Both the position numbers and the translations under genes were made by a program. The notes under the pieces were generated by a model. That model was not told the DNA's origin. It saw nothing but the letters and a program-made list of their open reading frames with translations, and did not search any database. A stretch of 64,000 bases of DNA, from assembly GCA_023428065.1 (NCBI GenBank), contig JAEYZI010000079.1:1-64000 (forward strand), read 5' to 3'. Of the stretch, positions 25,956-34,752 are shown one piece after another. Source of the stretch: Actinomycetes bacterium. Its GTDB lineage: Bacteria; Actinomycetota; Actinomycetes; Actinomycetales; Microbacteriaceae. Numbering within the stretch: the first letter of the stretch is position 1; the number at the start of each line of letters is the position of its first letter.

Positions 25956-27014
25956 GTGAAGAAGTCATCGCTGATTTCGATCGCTGCACTCGCCGGCGCC
26001 TCCGCGCTGGTTCTTGCCGGCTGTTCCACCACCGACAACGGCGGCAACGGGGGCGGCACCGCCTCCACCCGCGCGTGCGTCATCCTGCCCGACACCGAGT
26101 CCTCCGACCGCTGGGAGAACGGCGACCGTCCGGCTCTCGAGAAGGCGTTCAAGGACGCCGGCTTCGAGGCCGACATCCAGAACGCCCAGGGTTCGACCGA
26201 CAAGATGGCCACGATCGCCGACCAGCAGCTCTCGAAGGGCTGCGGCGTCATGCTCGTCACCGACTACCAGGGCGCCGGCGTGGCCGTCGCCGAGAAGGCC
26301 AAGGCCGAGGGCATCCCGGTCATCGCCTACGACCGTCCGATCGAGGGCGTCGACTACTACGTCTCCTTCGACAACGTGAAGGTCGGCGAGCTCGAGGGTC
26401 AGTCGGTCGTCGACGGTCTCAAGGCCGCCGGCAAGGACCCGGCCACCGCCGTCGTCGTCTACATGGGCGGCGACCCGTCCGACGGCAACGCGGCGATGTT
26501 CAAGGAGGGCGCCGTCAAGGTCATGGAGGCCGCGGGCATCAAGCCGGCCGCCGAGCCCACCGGCGTGTGGGACACCGAGAAGTCGGCGACCAACTTCGAG
26601 CAGGCACTGACCTCGCTCGGCGGCAAGGTCGACGCAGTGTGGTCGGCCAACGACGCCAACGCCGCCGGTGTCATCTCGATCCTCGACAAGAACGGCCTCA
26701 CCGTTCCCGTCTCGGGTCAGGACGCCTCGGTCGCGGGTCTGCAGAACGTGCTGCTCGGCAAGCAGACCGCCACGGTCTACAAGCCGTTCCAGCTCGAGGC
26801 CAAGGCCGCCTCGGACCTCGCCATCAAGCTCCTGAACGGCGAGAAGCCCACCGCCGACAAGCAGCTCGACGACGGCACCCCGTACATCGCGGTCACGCCG
26901 GTCCTCGTGGGACCGAAGGACGTGCAGAAGGTCATCGACGACGGCAACGCGTCGGCGTCGGAGATCTGCACGGGTGACGTCGCCGCGAAGTGCGAGGAGT
27001 ACGGCGTCAAGTAA
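25956..27014 (+). CDS. Sugar ABC transporter substrate-binding lipoprotein (xylose/fructose type)
   Basis: 352 aa, periplasmic-binding-protein type 1 (Peripla_BP_4), related to XylF/ChvE. GTG start with AAGGGAG; signal peptide with lipobox ALVLAGC. Sequence runs CVILPDTESSDRWENGDRPALEKAF and includes ITDYQGAGVAV, YDRPIEGVDYYVSFDN, all typical of xylose-type binding proteins. It is followed by a stable hairpin, then the ATPase and permease. This gene is relatively AT-rich and very well ordered in codon use, suggesting high expression. Confidence 0.9.
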   Translation: MKKSSLISIAALAGASALVLAGCSTTDNGGNGGGTASTRACVILPDTESSDRWENGDRPALEKAFKDAGFEADIQNAQGSTDKMATIADQQLSKGCGVMLVTDYQGAGVAVAEKAKAEGIPVIAYDRPIEGVDYYVSFDNVKVGELEGQSVVDGLKAAGKDPATAVVVYMGGDPSDGNAAMFKEGAVKVMEAAGIKPAAEPTGVWDTEKSATNFEQALTSLGGKVDAVWSANDANAAGVISILDKNGLTVPVSGQDASVAGLQNVLLGKQTATVYKPFQLEAKAASDLAIKLLNGEKPTADKQLDDGTPYIAVTPVLVGPKDVQKVIDDGNASASEICTGDVAAKCEEYGVK

Positions 27015-27026
27015 CACGCGCGAGGA

Positions 27027-27065
27027 GGGGCCCCGCGTCGGGAGGAATCCTCGACGCGGGGCCCC
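27027..27065 (+). terminator. Intercistronic hairpin after the sugar-binding protein gene
   Basis: Arms GGGGCCCCGCGTCG (27027-27040) and CGACGCGGGGCCCC (27052-27065) are exact inverted copies around an 11-base loop. Placed 13 bases after the binding-protein stop and 78 before the ATPase, it should protect the upstream message or partly terminate, so more binding protein than membrane components is made. Confidence 0.7.
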
Positions 27066-27142
27066 TTCCCACGGCGCAACCCGCTCTCGAGTGGGAACAT
27101 CACACGCAGGGACGCAGGCGTCCCAGAAAGGAGGGGCCCCCA

Positions 27143-27898
27143 ATGACCGACATCCCCCTCATCGAGCTCTCGGGCATCGTCAAGAGCTTCGGCCCGGTGA
27201 GCGTGCTCAAGGGCGTCAACCTGAAGGCCTACCCGGGCAAGGTCACGGCGCTCGTCGGCGACAACGGCGCGGGCAAGTCGACCCTCATCAAGGGGCTCGC
27301 GGGCGTGCAGCCCTACGACGGCGGCTCGGTGCACTTCGAAGGCGAGGAGGTGCACCTGCACTCCCCGCGCGAGGCGTCCCGCCTCGGCATCGAGGTCGTG
27401 TACCAGGACCTCGCCCTGTGCGACAACCTCGACATCGTCCAGAACATGTTCCTCGGCCGCGAGGAGACGATCGGCGGCGTCTTCGACGAGGGCCGGATGG
27501 AGCGCGAGGCGAGCGAGACCCTGCGGTCCCTCTCGGTGCGCACCGTCAAGTCCGTGCGCCAGAAGGTCTCCTCGCTCTCGGGCGGACAGCGCCAGACCGT
27601 CGCGATCGCCCGCTCGGTGCTCAAGAAGGCCAAGCTCGTCGTGCTCGACGAGCCCACCGCGGCCCTCGGTGTCGCCCAGACGGAGCAGGTGCTCCACCTC
27701 GTCCGCCGTCTCGCCGATCAGGGCGTCGCCGTCATCATCATCAGCCACAACCTGCAGGACGTCTTCAAGGTGGCCGACTACATCAACGTGCTCTACCTCG
27801 GCACGATGGTCGCCTCCATCCCGACCGCCGAGACCACGAGCGACGACGTCGTGGGCTACATCACCGGCAGCAAGACCTACGACGGAGCGAACGCATGA
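27143..27898 (+). CDS. Sugar ABC transporter ATP-binding protein (single-domain)
   Basis: 251 aa with one ATPase domain, not the duplicated ~500 aa form of RbsA/XylG. Walker A GDNGAGKST, signature LSGGQRQTV, Walker B VVLDEPTAALG; the LG ending is typical of the single-domain FrcA-like group. Good GAGGGG-containing ribosome-binding site. Its stop overlaps the permease ATG (ATGA). A homodimer probably drives the importer. Confidence 0.9.
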   Translation: MTDIPLIELSGIVKSFGPVSVLKGVNLKAYPGKVTALVGDNGAGKSTLIKGLAGVQPYDGGSVHFEGEEVHLHSPREASRLGIEVVYQDLALCDNLDIVQNMFLGREETIGGVFDEGRMEREASETLRSLSVRTVKSVRQKVSSLSGGQRQTVAIARSVLKKAKLVVLDEPTAALGVAQTEQVLHLVRRLADQGVAVIIISHNLQDVFKVADYINVLYLGTMVASIPTAETTSDDVVGYITGSKTYDGANA

Positions 27899-29211
27899 CC
27901 AGCACACCCGCGGCGCCGCCTCCCCCGGCGACCGACACCACGAACCTCCCGGCCGAGGGCGGCTTCATCGGAAGCGGGCAGGAGGGCGGCATCGGCGATC
28001 AGGTGCGCGCCTACCTGCAGCGCGTGCGCCACGGCGACATGGGCGCCCTCCCGGCCATCGGCGGTCTCGTCGTGCTCGTCATCCTCTTCGCGGTGCTCAG
28101 CGAGACCATGCTCGGTCAGCAGTTCTTCCTCACGGAGCGCAACTTCGCGAACCTGCTGACCCAGGCCGCGTCGCTCGTCATGCTCGCGATGGCGCTCGTG
28201 TTCGTGATCCTGCTCGGCGAGATCGACCTCTCGGCCGGTGTCACGGCGGGCGTCGCGCTCTCGGCGTTCGTCGTGCTCACCAAGCCCGACGGCATCAACA
28301 TGAACTGGGTGCTCGCCGTCGTCATCGCGCTGCTCGTGGGCGTCGCGATCGGCACGTTCAACGGCTTCTTCGTGGCGCGCGTCGGCATCCCGTCGTTCGT
28401 CGTGACGCTCGGCCTCTTCATCGGCCTGCAGGGTGTCACCCTCATCCTGCTCGGCGACGGCGGCGTCTTCCGCATCCAGATCCCCGACTTCCTCGCGATC
28501 CAGAACTCCAACCTGCCGATCTGGGGCGGCTGGGTGATGCTCGGCGTGATCCTGCTCGTGTCGTTCGGGATGTCGATGTGGGACCGTCGTCTGCGCACGC
28601 GCGCGGGCGTGCCCAACCGCACGATCGCGCTCGTGTGGGCCAAGCTCGCGGTCATCGCGATCGCCGGCGGATTCGTCGTGGGCGTGCTGAGCACGAACCG
28701 GTCGTCGAGCATCAAGGTCATCGAGGGCGTGCCGATCGTCGTGCCCATCGTGCTGCTCATCCTCTGGATCGGCACCTTCGTGCTCGACCGCACCAAGTTC
28801 GGCCGCTACATCTACGCGATCGGCGGCAACGCCGAGGCCGCACGGCGCGCGGGCGTGAAGGTCATCACGATCCGCTGGGTCGCGTTCATCATCTGCTCGC
28901 TGCTCGCGGTCGTGGCGGGCGTGTTCAGTGCGAGCAAGGTGGGATCGGTCAACGCGGGCTTCGGGACCGACACCGTGCTGAGCGGTGTCGCGGCGGCGGT
29001 CGTCGGCGGCGTGAGCCTCTTCGGAGGTCGCGGCCGGCTCATGCACGCGGCCATCGGCGCCCTCGTGATCGCCGTCATCGCGAACGGGCTCGGCCTGCTC
29101 AACCTGCCCGCCGGCGTCAACTACATCGTGACGGGCAGCGTGCTCGTGCTCGCGGCGACCGTCGACGCGGTCTCGCGCGTTCGGGCGGGCGGCTCGATCA
29201 TCCGCACCTGA
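27895..29211 (+). CDS. Sugar ABC transporter permease (XylH/FrcC type)
   Basis: 438 aa with about ten hydrophobic segments. An unusual Pro/Thr-rich 30-residue N-terminal tail precedes the first helix. EIDLSAGVTAGVALSAF and GGNAEAARRAGVKVITIRW are hallmark segments of the ribose/xylose permease family, the latter near the ATPase-docking loop. Long cytoplasmic stretch at residues ~225-245 (DRRLRTRAGVPNRT), as in XylH. Last gene of the operon; a bidirectional terminator follows. Confidence 0.92.
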   Translation: MTSTPAAPPPPATDTTNLPAEGGFIGSGQEGGIGDQVRAYLQRVRHGDMGALPAIGGLVVLVILFAVLSETMLGQQFFLTERNFANLLTQAASLVMLAMALVFVILLGEIDLSAGVTAGVALSAFVVLTKPDGINMNWVLAVVIALLVGVAIGTFNGFFVARVGIPSFVVTLGLFIGLQGVTLILLGDGGVFRIQIPDFLAIQNSNLPIWGGWVMLGVILLVSFGMSMWDRRLRTRAGVPNRTIALVWAKLAVIAIAGGFVVGVLSTNRSSSIKVIEGVPIVVPIVLLILWIGTFVLDRTKFGRYIYAIGGNAEAARRAGVKVITIRWVAFIICSLLAVVAGVFSASKVGSVNAGFGTDTVLSGVAAAVVGGVSLFGGRGRLMHAAIGALVIAVIANGLGLLNLPAGVNYIVTGSVLVLAATVDAVSRVRAGGSIIRT

Positions 29212-29227
29212 CGCGCTCGGCGACGAG

Positions 29228-29268
29228 ACGACGAAGGCCGCCCCGGCATCCGGGGCGGCCTTCGTCGT
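29228..29268. terminator. Bidirectional terminator between sugar permease and prpC
   Basis: Two exact 18-base inverted arms (29228-29245 and 29251-29268) with a five-base loop. It lies between two convergent genes, and both strands give an equally stable hairpin, so it can stop transcription from either side. Confidence 0.8.
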
Positions 29269-29280
29269 GTGCGGGCCCGA

Positions 29281-30393
29281 TCAGCCGAGGTGACGCTCCT
29301 CGACGCCCACGTACTCGGAGAGCGGGCGGATGAGGGCGTTCGCGGCCGCCTGCTCGCGGATGTGCGCCGTCCACCCCGTGACACGGCTCGCGACGAAGAG
29401 CGGCGTGAAGAGCTCGGTGTCGAAACCCATGAGGTGGTACGCCGGGCCCGAGGGGTAGTCGAGGTTCGGCTTGATGCCCTTGCGCTCGTCCATCGCGGTC
29501 TCGAGCGCCGTGTAGAGGTCGCCGAGGTCGGCGCGGTCGTACTCGACGAGGAGCGTGTCGAGCGCCGCCTTCATCGTCGGGACGCGCGAGTCGCCGTTCT
29601 TGTAGACGCGGTGACCGAAGCCCATGATCTTGCGCTTCTCGGCGAGCGCGGAATCGAGCCACTCGGCCGCGCGGTCGGCGAAGACGATCTCGTCGAACAT
29701 GTGCATGACGGCCTCGTTGGCGCCGCCGTGCAGCGGCCCCTTGAGGGCGCCGATCGCCGCGGTGACCGCCGAGTACAGGTCGGACATGGTCGAGGTCACG
29801 ACGCGCGCCGTGAACGTCGACGCGTTGAAGGAGTGCTCGGCGTACAGGATCATCGACACGTCGAAGGCCGTGACGACCACGAGATCCGGCACCTCGCCGA
29901 AGGTCATGTGCAGGAAGTTGGCCGAGTAGCCGAGGTCGTCGCGGGGCTCGACGACCTCCTCGTCGCGCAGGCGACGCTGCGTGTAGGCGACGACCGCGGG
30001 GAGCTGCGCCCACAGCCGGATCGCCTGGTCGAGCTGGGCGTCGGGGCTCTGGTCGGCGACCGTCTCATCGGCCGCACCGATCGCCGAGACGGCCGTGCGC
30101 ACGACATCCATGGGGTGGGCGTCGAGCGGGAGCAGGTCGATCGCGTGCTTCGCGACGTGCGAGAGCGCCCGGTGCGCGCGCTCGAGCGCCTGGAACGCCT
30201 CGAGCTGTTCGGGCGTCGGAAGCTCGCCGTGCCACAGCAGATAGGCGACCTCCTCGAAGGTGCAGTTCGCCGCGAGCTCCTGCACGGGGTAGCCCCGATA
30301 GAGCAGGGAGTTGGTCTCGGGATTGACCTTGGAGATCGCGGTGACGTCGACGACGACGCCCGCGAGCCCCTTCTTGATCTCGGTGTCCGCCAT
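29281..30393 (-). CDS. prpC: 2-methylcitrate synthase / citrate synthase
   Basis: 370 aa. Condenses propionyl-CoA with oxaloacetate to form 2-methylcitrate. The sequence has YLLWHGELPT, GPLHGGANEAV, FGHRVYKNGDSR and a PNLDYPSGPAYHLMGFDTELFTPLF region typical of the short (~370 aa) PrpC/CitA group rather than the ~430 aa TCA GltA. Good AGGAG site. Last gene of the operon GntR-prpD-prpB-prpC; one base separates it from prpB's stop. Confidence 0.93.
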   Translation of the reverse strand: MADTEIKKGLAGVVVDVTAISKVNPETNSLLYRGYPVQELAANCTFEEVAYLLWHGELPTPEQLEAFQALERAHRALSHVAKHAIDLLPLDAHPMDVVRTAVSAIGAADETVADQSPDAQLDQAIRLWAQLPAVVAYTQRRLRDEEVVEPRDDLGYSANFLHMTFGEVPDLVVVTAFDVSMILYAEHSFNASTFTARVVTSTMSDLYSAVTAAIGALKGPLHGGANEAVMHMFDEIVFADRAAEWLDSALAEKRKIMGFGHRVYKNGDSRVPTMKAALDTLLVEYDRADLGDLYTALETAMDERKGIKPNLDYPSGPAYHLMGFDTELFTPLFVASRVTGWTAHIREQAAANALIRPLSEYVGVEERHLG

Positions 30394-30394
30394 G

Positions 30395-31303
30395 TCAGCT
30401 CCTGTTGTTGGTCAGATCGAAGGTGTAGACGCCGGCGTCGAACTCGGAGTATCCCGCGTAGTCGACGAGTTCGTACAGCCTGGCACGGGTCTGCATCTCC
30501 GGCACCCGGGCCTCGAGGGATCCGTCGGCGAGGATCGTGTCGAGCCCGCGCTCCGCGGCGCCCATCGCGAGCCGCAGGAGGCTCACGGGGAAGATCACGA
30601 TGTTCACGCCGACGTCGGCGAGCTGCTGCGTCGTGAAGAGGTCGCTCTTCCCGAACTCGGTCATGTTGGCGAGGATCGGCACGTCGACGGCCGCGCGGAC
30701 GGCCTCGAACTCGGCGAGATCGGCCATCGCCTCGGGGAAGATCGCGTCGGCGCCCGCGTCGACGAGCTTCTTCGCCCGGTCCTTCGCGGCCTCGAGCCCC
30801 TCGACGCCCCGGATGTCGGTGCGCGCCATGATGAGGAAATCGGGGTCGCGGCGCGCCTCGACGGCGGCCCGGATGCGCTTGACGGCCGTGCCCTCGTCGA
30901 CGACCGCCTTGCCGTCGAGATGACCGCAGCGCTTGGGGTTGACCTGGTCCTCGAGGTGCATGCCCGAGACCCCCGCGTCCTCGAGCATCTGCACGGTGCG
31001 CGCGACGTTCATGGGCTCGCCGAAGCCGGTGTCGGCGTCGATGAGCGTCGGGAGGTCGGTCACGCGCGCGATCTGCCCGCCGCGGCCCGCGACCTCCGTG
31101 AGCGTCGTGAGGCCGATGTCCGGCAGCCCGAGGTCGGCAGCGAGCACGGCGCCCGAGATGTAGACCCCCTCGAAGCCCTTGTCCTCGATGAGCTTCGCGG
31201 AGAGCGGGCTGAAGGCGCCGGGCATCCGCACGAGCTCGCCCGAGACGAGCCGCTCGCGGAGCACGCGGCGCTTGGCGGATGCGGTGAGGGTCGAGTGCAG
31301 CAT
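30395..31303 (-). CDS. prpB: Methylisocitrate lyase
   Basis: 302 aa. Splits 2-methylisocitrate to pyruvate and succinate. PEP mutase/ICL-like barrel with DADTGFGEP near residue 85, HLEDQVNPKRCGHLDGK (the catalytic KRCGH motif), and PILANMTEFGK. Starts at ATG 31303, which overlaps prpD's stop by one base. N-terminal TLTASAKRRVLRERL matches the family. Confidence 0.95.
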   Translation of the reverse strand: MLHSTLTASAKRRVLRERLVSGELVRMPGAFSPLSAKLIEDKGFEGVYISGAVLAADLGLPDIGLTTLTEVAGRGGQIARVTDLPTLIDADTGFGEPMNVARTVQMLEDAGVSGMHLEDQVNPKRCGHLDGKAVVDEGTAVKRIRAAVEARRDPDFLIMARTDIRGVEGLEAAKDRAKKLVDAGADAIFPEAMADLAEFEAVRAAVDVPILANMTEFGKSDLFTTQQLADVGVNIVIFPVSLLRLAMGAAERGLDTILADGSLEARVPEMQTRARLYELVDYAGYSEFDAGVYTFDLTNNRS

Positions 31304-32817
31304 CAGAACAGTCCTTCCGGTGCGGAGGGAAGGCCCGCCGCGACGATGTTGAGTTCGGCGACCTCGACCGCACCGAGCTCGGGCAGACGCTCGGCGAGGC
31401 CGAGGAAGCGCTCGATCTCGGCGTCGGCGAGCACGCCGTCGGCGAGGGTGCGGAACTTGCGCACGTAGTCGGCGCGCGCGAAGGGCCGGGCACCGAGCGG
31501 GTGGGCGTCGGCCACGGCGATCTCGTCGACGATCCGCCCGCCGTCGGCGAGCTCGATCTCGACGCGGCCGCCGAACGCCTTCTCGTCGGGGTCCTCCGAG
31601 TGGTAGCGGCGCGTCCACTCGGCGTCTTCGGCGGTGGTGACCTTGTGCCAGAGCGCGACGGTGTCGGGACGGCCCGCGCGCTCGGGGGCGTAGGAGGCGA
31701 CGTGATCCCATGCGCCGTCCTGCAGGGCGACGGTGAAGATGTACGGGATCGAGTGGTCGAGCGTCTCACGGCTCGCGGTCGGGTCGTACTTCTGCGGGTC
31801 GCCCGAGCCCGAGCCGATCACGTAGTGGGTGTGGTGACTCGTGTGGAGCACGACGCGGCTCACAGCGTCGGGGTTCCGCAGCTCGGGGTGCTCGGTGCCG
31901 AGTCGGCGCGCGAGGTCGATCCACGCCTGCGCCTGGTACTCCGCCGAGTGCTCCTTCGTGTAGCTGTCGAGGATGGCGCGCTTGGGTTCGCCCCACTCGG
32001 GCAGCGGCACTTCGTAGCGTCCCTCGGGGCCGTCGAGGAGCCACGCGATGACGCCGTCCTCGCCCTCCCAGATCGGGGCGGGCGAGGTCTGACCCCGCAT
32101 CGCACGGTCGATCGCCTCGACCGCCATCTTGCCCGCGAACGCGGGGGCGTGCGCCTTCCAGGTCGAGATCTGGCCCTTGCGCGACTGGCGCGTCGCGGTC
32201 GTCGTGTGGAGCGCCTGCCCGATCGCCTGGTAGATCACCTCGGCGTCGAGGCCGAGGAGCGTGCCGATGCCGGCGGCGGCCGACGGGCCGAGGTGGGCGA
32301 CGTGGTCGATCTTGTGCTTGTGCAGGCTGATGGCGCGCACGAGGTCCATCTGCACCTCGTAGCCCGTCGCGATGCCGCGCACGAGGGCCGCGCCGTCCGC
32401 GCCCGCGTGCTGCGCGACCGCGAGGATCGGCGGGATGTTGTCGCCCGGGTGCGAGTACTCCGCGGCGAGAAAGGTGTCGTGATAGTCGAGCTCGCGCACG
32501 GCGACGCCGTTGGCCCACGCCGCCCACTCGGGCTGGTACGCGCCCGCGACGCCGAAGACGCGGGATCCCGCGTGACCGGGGCGCGCATCCGCCTGGGGTC
32601 GCGCCTGCGCCTGCCCGCGCGCGGCGACGACGGGCGCGCGGGAGAGCGACGCGACGGCGACCGCGGCGTTGTCGATGACGCGGTTGACGATCATCTCCGC
32701 GACCTCGGGCTCGACGGCGACGGGGTCGACGGCGAGGCGCGCGATCTTCCAGGCGAGCTCGTCCTCGCGGGCGAGCCCTTCGTCGCTGCGATGGGTGCGG
32801 ACGGTGTGGAGCTTCAT
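31303..32817 (-). CDS. prpD: 2-methylcitrate dehydratase, MmgE/PrpD family
   Basis: 504 aa, standard PrpD length. Dehydrates 2-methylcitrate to the cis-aconitate analogue in the methylcitrate cycle. Typical motifs include VASLSRAPV, REYDFHDTF-like RELDYHDTFLAAEYSHPGDNIPP, QAWIDLARRLG. AAGGAGAG ribosome-binding site before ATG. Sixteen bases downstream of the GntR gene, so it belongs to the same transcript. Confidence 0.95.
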   Translation of the reverse strand: MKLHTVRTHRSDEGLAREDELAWKIARLAVDPVAVEPEVAEMIVNRVIDNAAVAVASLSRAPVVAARGQAQARPQADARPGHAGSRVFGVAGAYQPEWAAWANGVAVRELDYHDTFLAAEYSHPGDNIPPILAVAQHAGADGAALVRGIATGYEVQMDLVRAISLHKHKIDHVAHLGPSAAAGIGTLLGLDAEVIYQAIGQALHTTTATRQSRKGQISTWKAHAPAFAGKMAVEAIDRAMRGQTSPAPIWEGEDGVIAWLLDGPEGRYEVPLPEWGEPKRAILDSYTKEHSAEYQAQAWIDLARRLGTEHPELRNPDAVSRVVLHTSHHTHYVIGSGSGDPQKYDPTASRETLDHSIPYIFTVALQDGAWDHVASYAPERAGRPDTVALWHKVTTAEDAEWTRRYHSEDPDEKAFGGRVEIELADGGRIVDEIAVADAHPLGARPFARADYVRKFRTLADGVLADAEIERFLGLAERLPELGAVEVAELNIVAAGLPSAPEGLF

Positions 32818-32833
32818 GTGCTCTCCTTGGTGC

Positions 32834-33475
32834 TCACGAGGCGGTCGCCTCGAGGATGTGGCGCAGACTCGCGTGCAGGTGCACGGCGATCGCGTGGCGG
32901 GCGAGGTCGGGGTCGCCGTCGCGGATGGCCTCCGCGATGAGGCGGTGCTCGGCGGCGGCGCGCTCGAGTCGTGCGGGGTGGTCCTGCGCGAGTCGGCGGA
33001 TGCGCTGCAGGTGGGTGCGCACGCCGCGCAGGGCGCTCACGAACGCGGCGTTGCCGAGGGTCGCGTCGATGGCCTCATCGAAGCGCGCGACGAGTTCGTA
33101 GTAGGCGTCGAGCTCGTGGCGGCGCACGAGGTCGGCCGCCGCGTCGAACTCCGCGGCGAGCCCGCGGAACAGCTCGGCGTCGCGCCGCTCGGCGGCGAGC
33201 GCGGCGGCCGCCGTCTCGAGCGCCTCGCGCAGCTCGAAGAGCGCGCGGACGTCGGAGGTGTCGAGCGAGGAGACGACGAGCCCGCGACCGGATTGCGCCT
33301 CGACGAGGCCGTCGGCCGACAGGCGGGAGAGCGCCTCGCGCAGCGGCGTGCGCGACACACCCAGCCGGGCGGCCTGCTCGACCTCGCCGAGCACGGTGCC
33401 GGGAGGGAGGCGCCACTGCAGGATCTCGTCCCGGAGCGCCTCGTATGCGCGGTCGCTTGCGCGTCCCCCGGACAT
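32834..33475 (-). CDS. GntR-family regulator (FCD subfamily) of the prp operon
   Basis: 213 aa. N-terminal winged helix (AYEALRDEILQWRLPPGTVLGEVEQAARLGVSRTPLREAL) plus an all-helical FCD ligand domain with the expected metal/ligand residues (ASMRPS-like H and D/E positions seen as ARFDEAIDATLGN and AAAEHRLIAEAI). First gene of the operon, so autoregulation is likely; a TGTATACA site lies 16 bases upstream of the ATG at 33475. A longer GTG start at 33499 overlaps that site and is less likely. Ligand may be methylcitrate or propionyl-CoA derivatives; inferred from context. Confidence 0.85.
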   Translation of the reverse strand: MSGGRASDRAYEALRDEILQWRLPPGTVLGEVEQAARLGVSRTPLREALSRLSADGLVEAQSGRGLVVSSLDTSDVRALFELREALETAAAALAAERRDAELFRGLAAEFDAAADLVRRHELDAYYELVARFDEAIDATLGNAAFVSALRGVRTHLQRIRRLAQDHPARLERAAAEHRLIAEAIRDGDPDLARHAIAVHLHASLRHILEATAS

Positions 33476-33490
33476 GCTCACGCTCTCCAA

Positions 33491-33498
33491 TGTATACA
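33491..33498. promoter_or_regulatory. TGTATACA operator before the prp operon
   Basis: Perfect palindrome TGTATACA, the core used by many FCD-type GntR regulators. It lies 16 bases upstream of the GntR start, and a second copy is at 33543-33550, so cooperative autorepression is likely. Confidence 0.6.
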
Positions 33499-33528
33499 CT
33501 GGACCCTGGTTACGCTACGGAATAGCCC

Positions 33529-33564
33529 CAGAAGGCCCCACTTGTATACAAGCGGGGCCTTCTG
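33529..33564. terminator. 36-bp palindrome with a GntR operator in its centre
   Basis: Arms CAGAAGGCCCC (33529-33539) and GGGGCCTTCTG (33554-33564) flank CTTGTATACAAG (33541-33552), itself a palindrome; only 33540/33553 are unpaired. In RNA it is a strong hairpin 15 bases after the stop of the NADPH-F420 reductase-like gene. In DNA its centre is a TGTATACA site matching the one at 33491, so it may be both terminator and operator. Confidence 0.7.
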
Positions 33565-33579
33565 TGATTCGGAACCACG

Positions 33580-34149
33580 TCAGCCGACGAGCGTGAAGCC
33601 GGCGTTCCAGGCGAGCTTGTCGGCCACCGCGAGGGTGAGCTGCAGGAAGCCGATCGACTCGAGCTCGCGCGCGCGGGCGAGCGGGCCCGCGTCCTGACCG
33701 CGGAGGCCCGCGGCGCGCACGACCGCGAGGAGCGCATCCTTCGCGTCCTGGTCGTCGCCCGCGACGAGCACGGTCACGGGGTCGTCGCCGACGACACCCG
33801 CGGCGAGGGTCGCCGCGAAGTTGGTGTTGAACGCCTTGAGCACCCGCGCTCCGGGGAGCTTGTCGGCGATGACGGCCGCGGCCGAGGAGTCGGCGGGCAC
33901 GACGAGACGGTCGAAGGTCGAGAAGTCGATGGGGTTGGTGATGTCGACGACGATCTTCCCCTCGAGCCGGTCGCCGAAGTTCGCGACGACGTCGTCGATC
34001 TCCGGGTAGGGCACGGCGAGCACGACGATGTCGCCCGTGAGTTCGCGGTCTCCGCGCGAGACGAGCTGCACCTCGGCTCCGCCCTTCGCGGCCATGCCGG
34101 CGAGCGCGCCGCCCATGTTGCCCGTGCCGATGATGCTGATCGTGGTCAT
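33580..34149 (-). CDS. NADPH-dependent F420 reductase-like Rossmann protein
   Basis: 189 aa. N-terminal dinucleotide fold IIGTGNMGGALAGMAAKGG, then VVLAVPYPEIDDVV and DITNPIDFSTFDRLVVP, typical of the NpdG/F420-dependent NADP reductase family. KAFNTNFAATLAAG (the NTN segment) is conserved. It may move hydride between NADPH and F420 or act on another substrate; small stand-alone members are not all characterised. Divergent from a MarR gene across a 79-base gap containing repeated motifs, so it is probably that regulator's target. Confidence 0.75.
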   Translation of the reverse strand: MTTISIIGTGNMGGALAGMAAKGGAEVQLVSRGDRELTGDIVVLAVPYPEIDDVVANFGDRLEGKIVVDITNPIDFSTFDRLVVPADSSAAAVIADKLPGARVLKAFNTNFAATLAAGVVGDDPVTVLVAGDDQDAKDALLAVVRAAGLRGQDAGPLARARELESIGFLQLTLAVADKLAWNAGFTLVG

Positions 34150-34164
34150 GACGAGATCCCTTCG

Positions 34165-34203
34165 ATGGTTGTCGCGTCAACAATATCCCCATATGGTTGT
34201 CGC
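34165..34203. promoter_or_regulatory. Repeated operator-like motif between MarR and reductase genes
   Basis: ATGGTTGTCGC occurs twice (34165-34175, 34193-34203), 28 bases apart. The first copy extends into GTTGTCGCGTCAAC (34168-34181), a nearly perfect palindrome of the MarR type. The gap also contains AT-rich stretch CAATATCCCCATATGG. Confidence 0.55.
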
Positions 34204-34228
34204 TGCAAGCATTCGCTACAATCGCGCC

Positions 34229-34717
34229 ATGACCCGCCTCGTCCCCCGACTCGACCCCGAGGAGTCGGCGGCGTGGCTCGCGCTCGTGAGCCTCCTCGAA
34301 CTGCTGCCCAGCGCCCTCGACTCCCAACTGCAGCGCGACTCCGGTCTCACCCACTTCGAGTTCGTCGTGCTCTCCCACCTCCGGTTCTCCCCCGACCGGA
34401 CACAGCGCATGAGCGCGCTCGCGACGGGCACCAACGCGACGCTTCCGCGTCTCTCGCACGTCGTCAGCCGGCTCGAGAACCGCGGCCTCGTCGAACGGCT
34501 CCGCGCACCCGACGACCGCCGTGCGACCGACGCACGGCTCACCGACGCCGGACGTCGCGAGCTCGTGCGCGCGACCCCCGGCCACATCGACTTCGTGCGC
34601 CGCATCGTGATCGACTCGCTCGACCGCGAGCAGCTCGGGCAGCTCACGGCCATCGCCTCGGCGATCACGCGCACGCTCGACCCCGACGGCAGGTTCGCCG
34701 TGCTGCCCGCCGAGTGA
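34229..34717 (+). CDS. MarR-family regulator
   Basis: 162 aa. Winged-helix domain: FEFVVLSHLRFSPDRTQRMSALATGTNATLPRLSHVVSRLENRGLVERLRAPDDRRATDARLT, with the wing Asp-Arg-Arg. ATG chosen because the upstream frame runs through the promoter gap. Divergent from an NADPH-F420 reductase-like gene, which it probably represses; the gap has two copies of an 11-bp motif. Next gene follows 35 bases downstream. Confidence 0.88.
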   Translation: MTRLVPRLDPEESAAWLALVSLLELLPSALDSQLQRDSGLTHFEFVVLSHLRFSPDRTQRMSALATGTNATLPRLSHVVSRLENRGLVERLRAPDDRRATDARLTDAGRRELVRATPGHIDFVRRIVIDSLDREQLGQLTAIASAITRTLDPDGRFAVLPAE

Positions 34718-34752
34718 TCTGGCGCCCACCGAGCCGTCGCTAGGCTCGAACC

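Noticed and set aside
27027..27065. Riboswitch between sugar-binding and ATPase genes
   Set aside because: A simple exact hairpin with a short loop; no multi-branch conserved structure. A message-stabilising or partial-termination hairpin is adequate.
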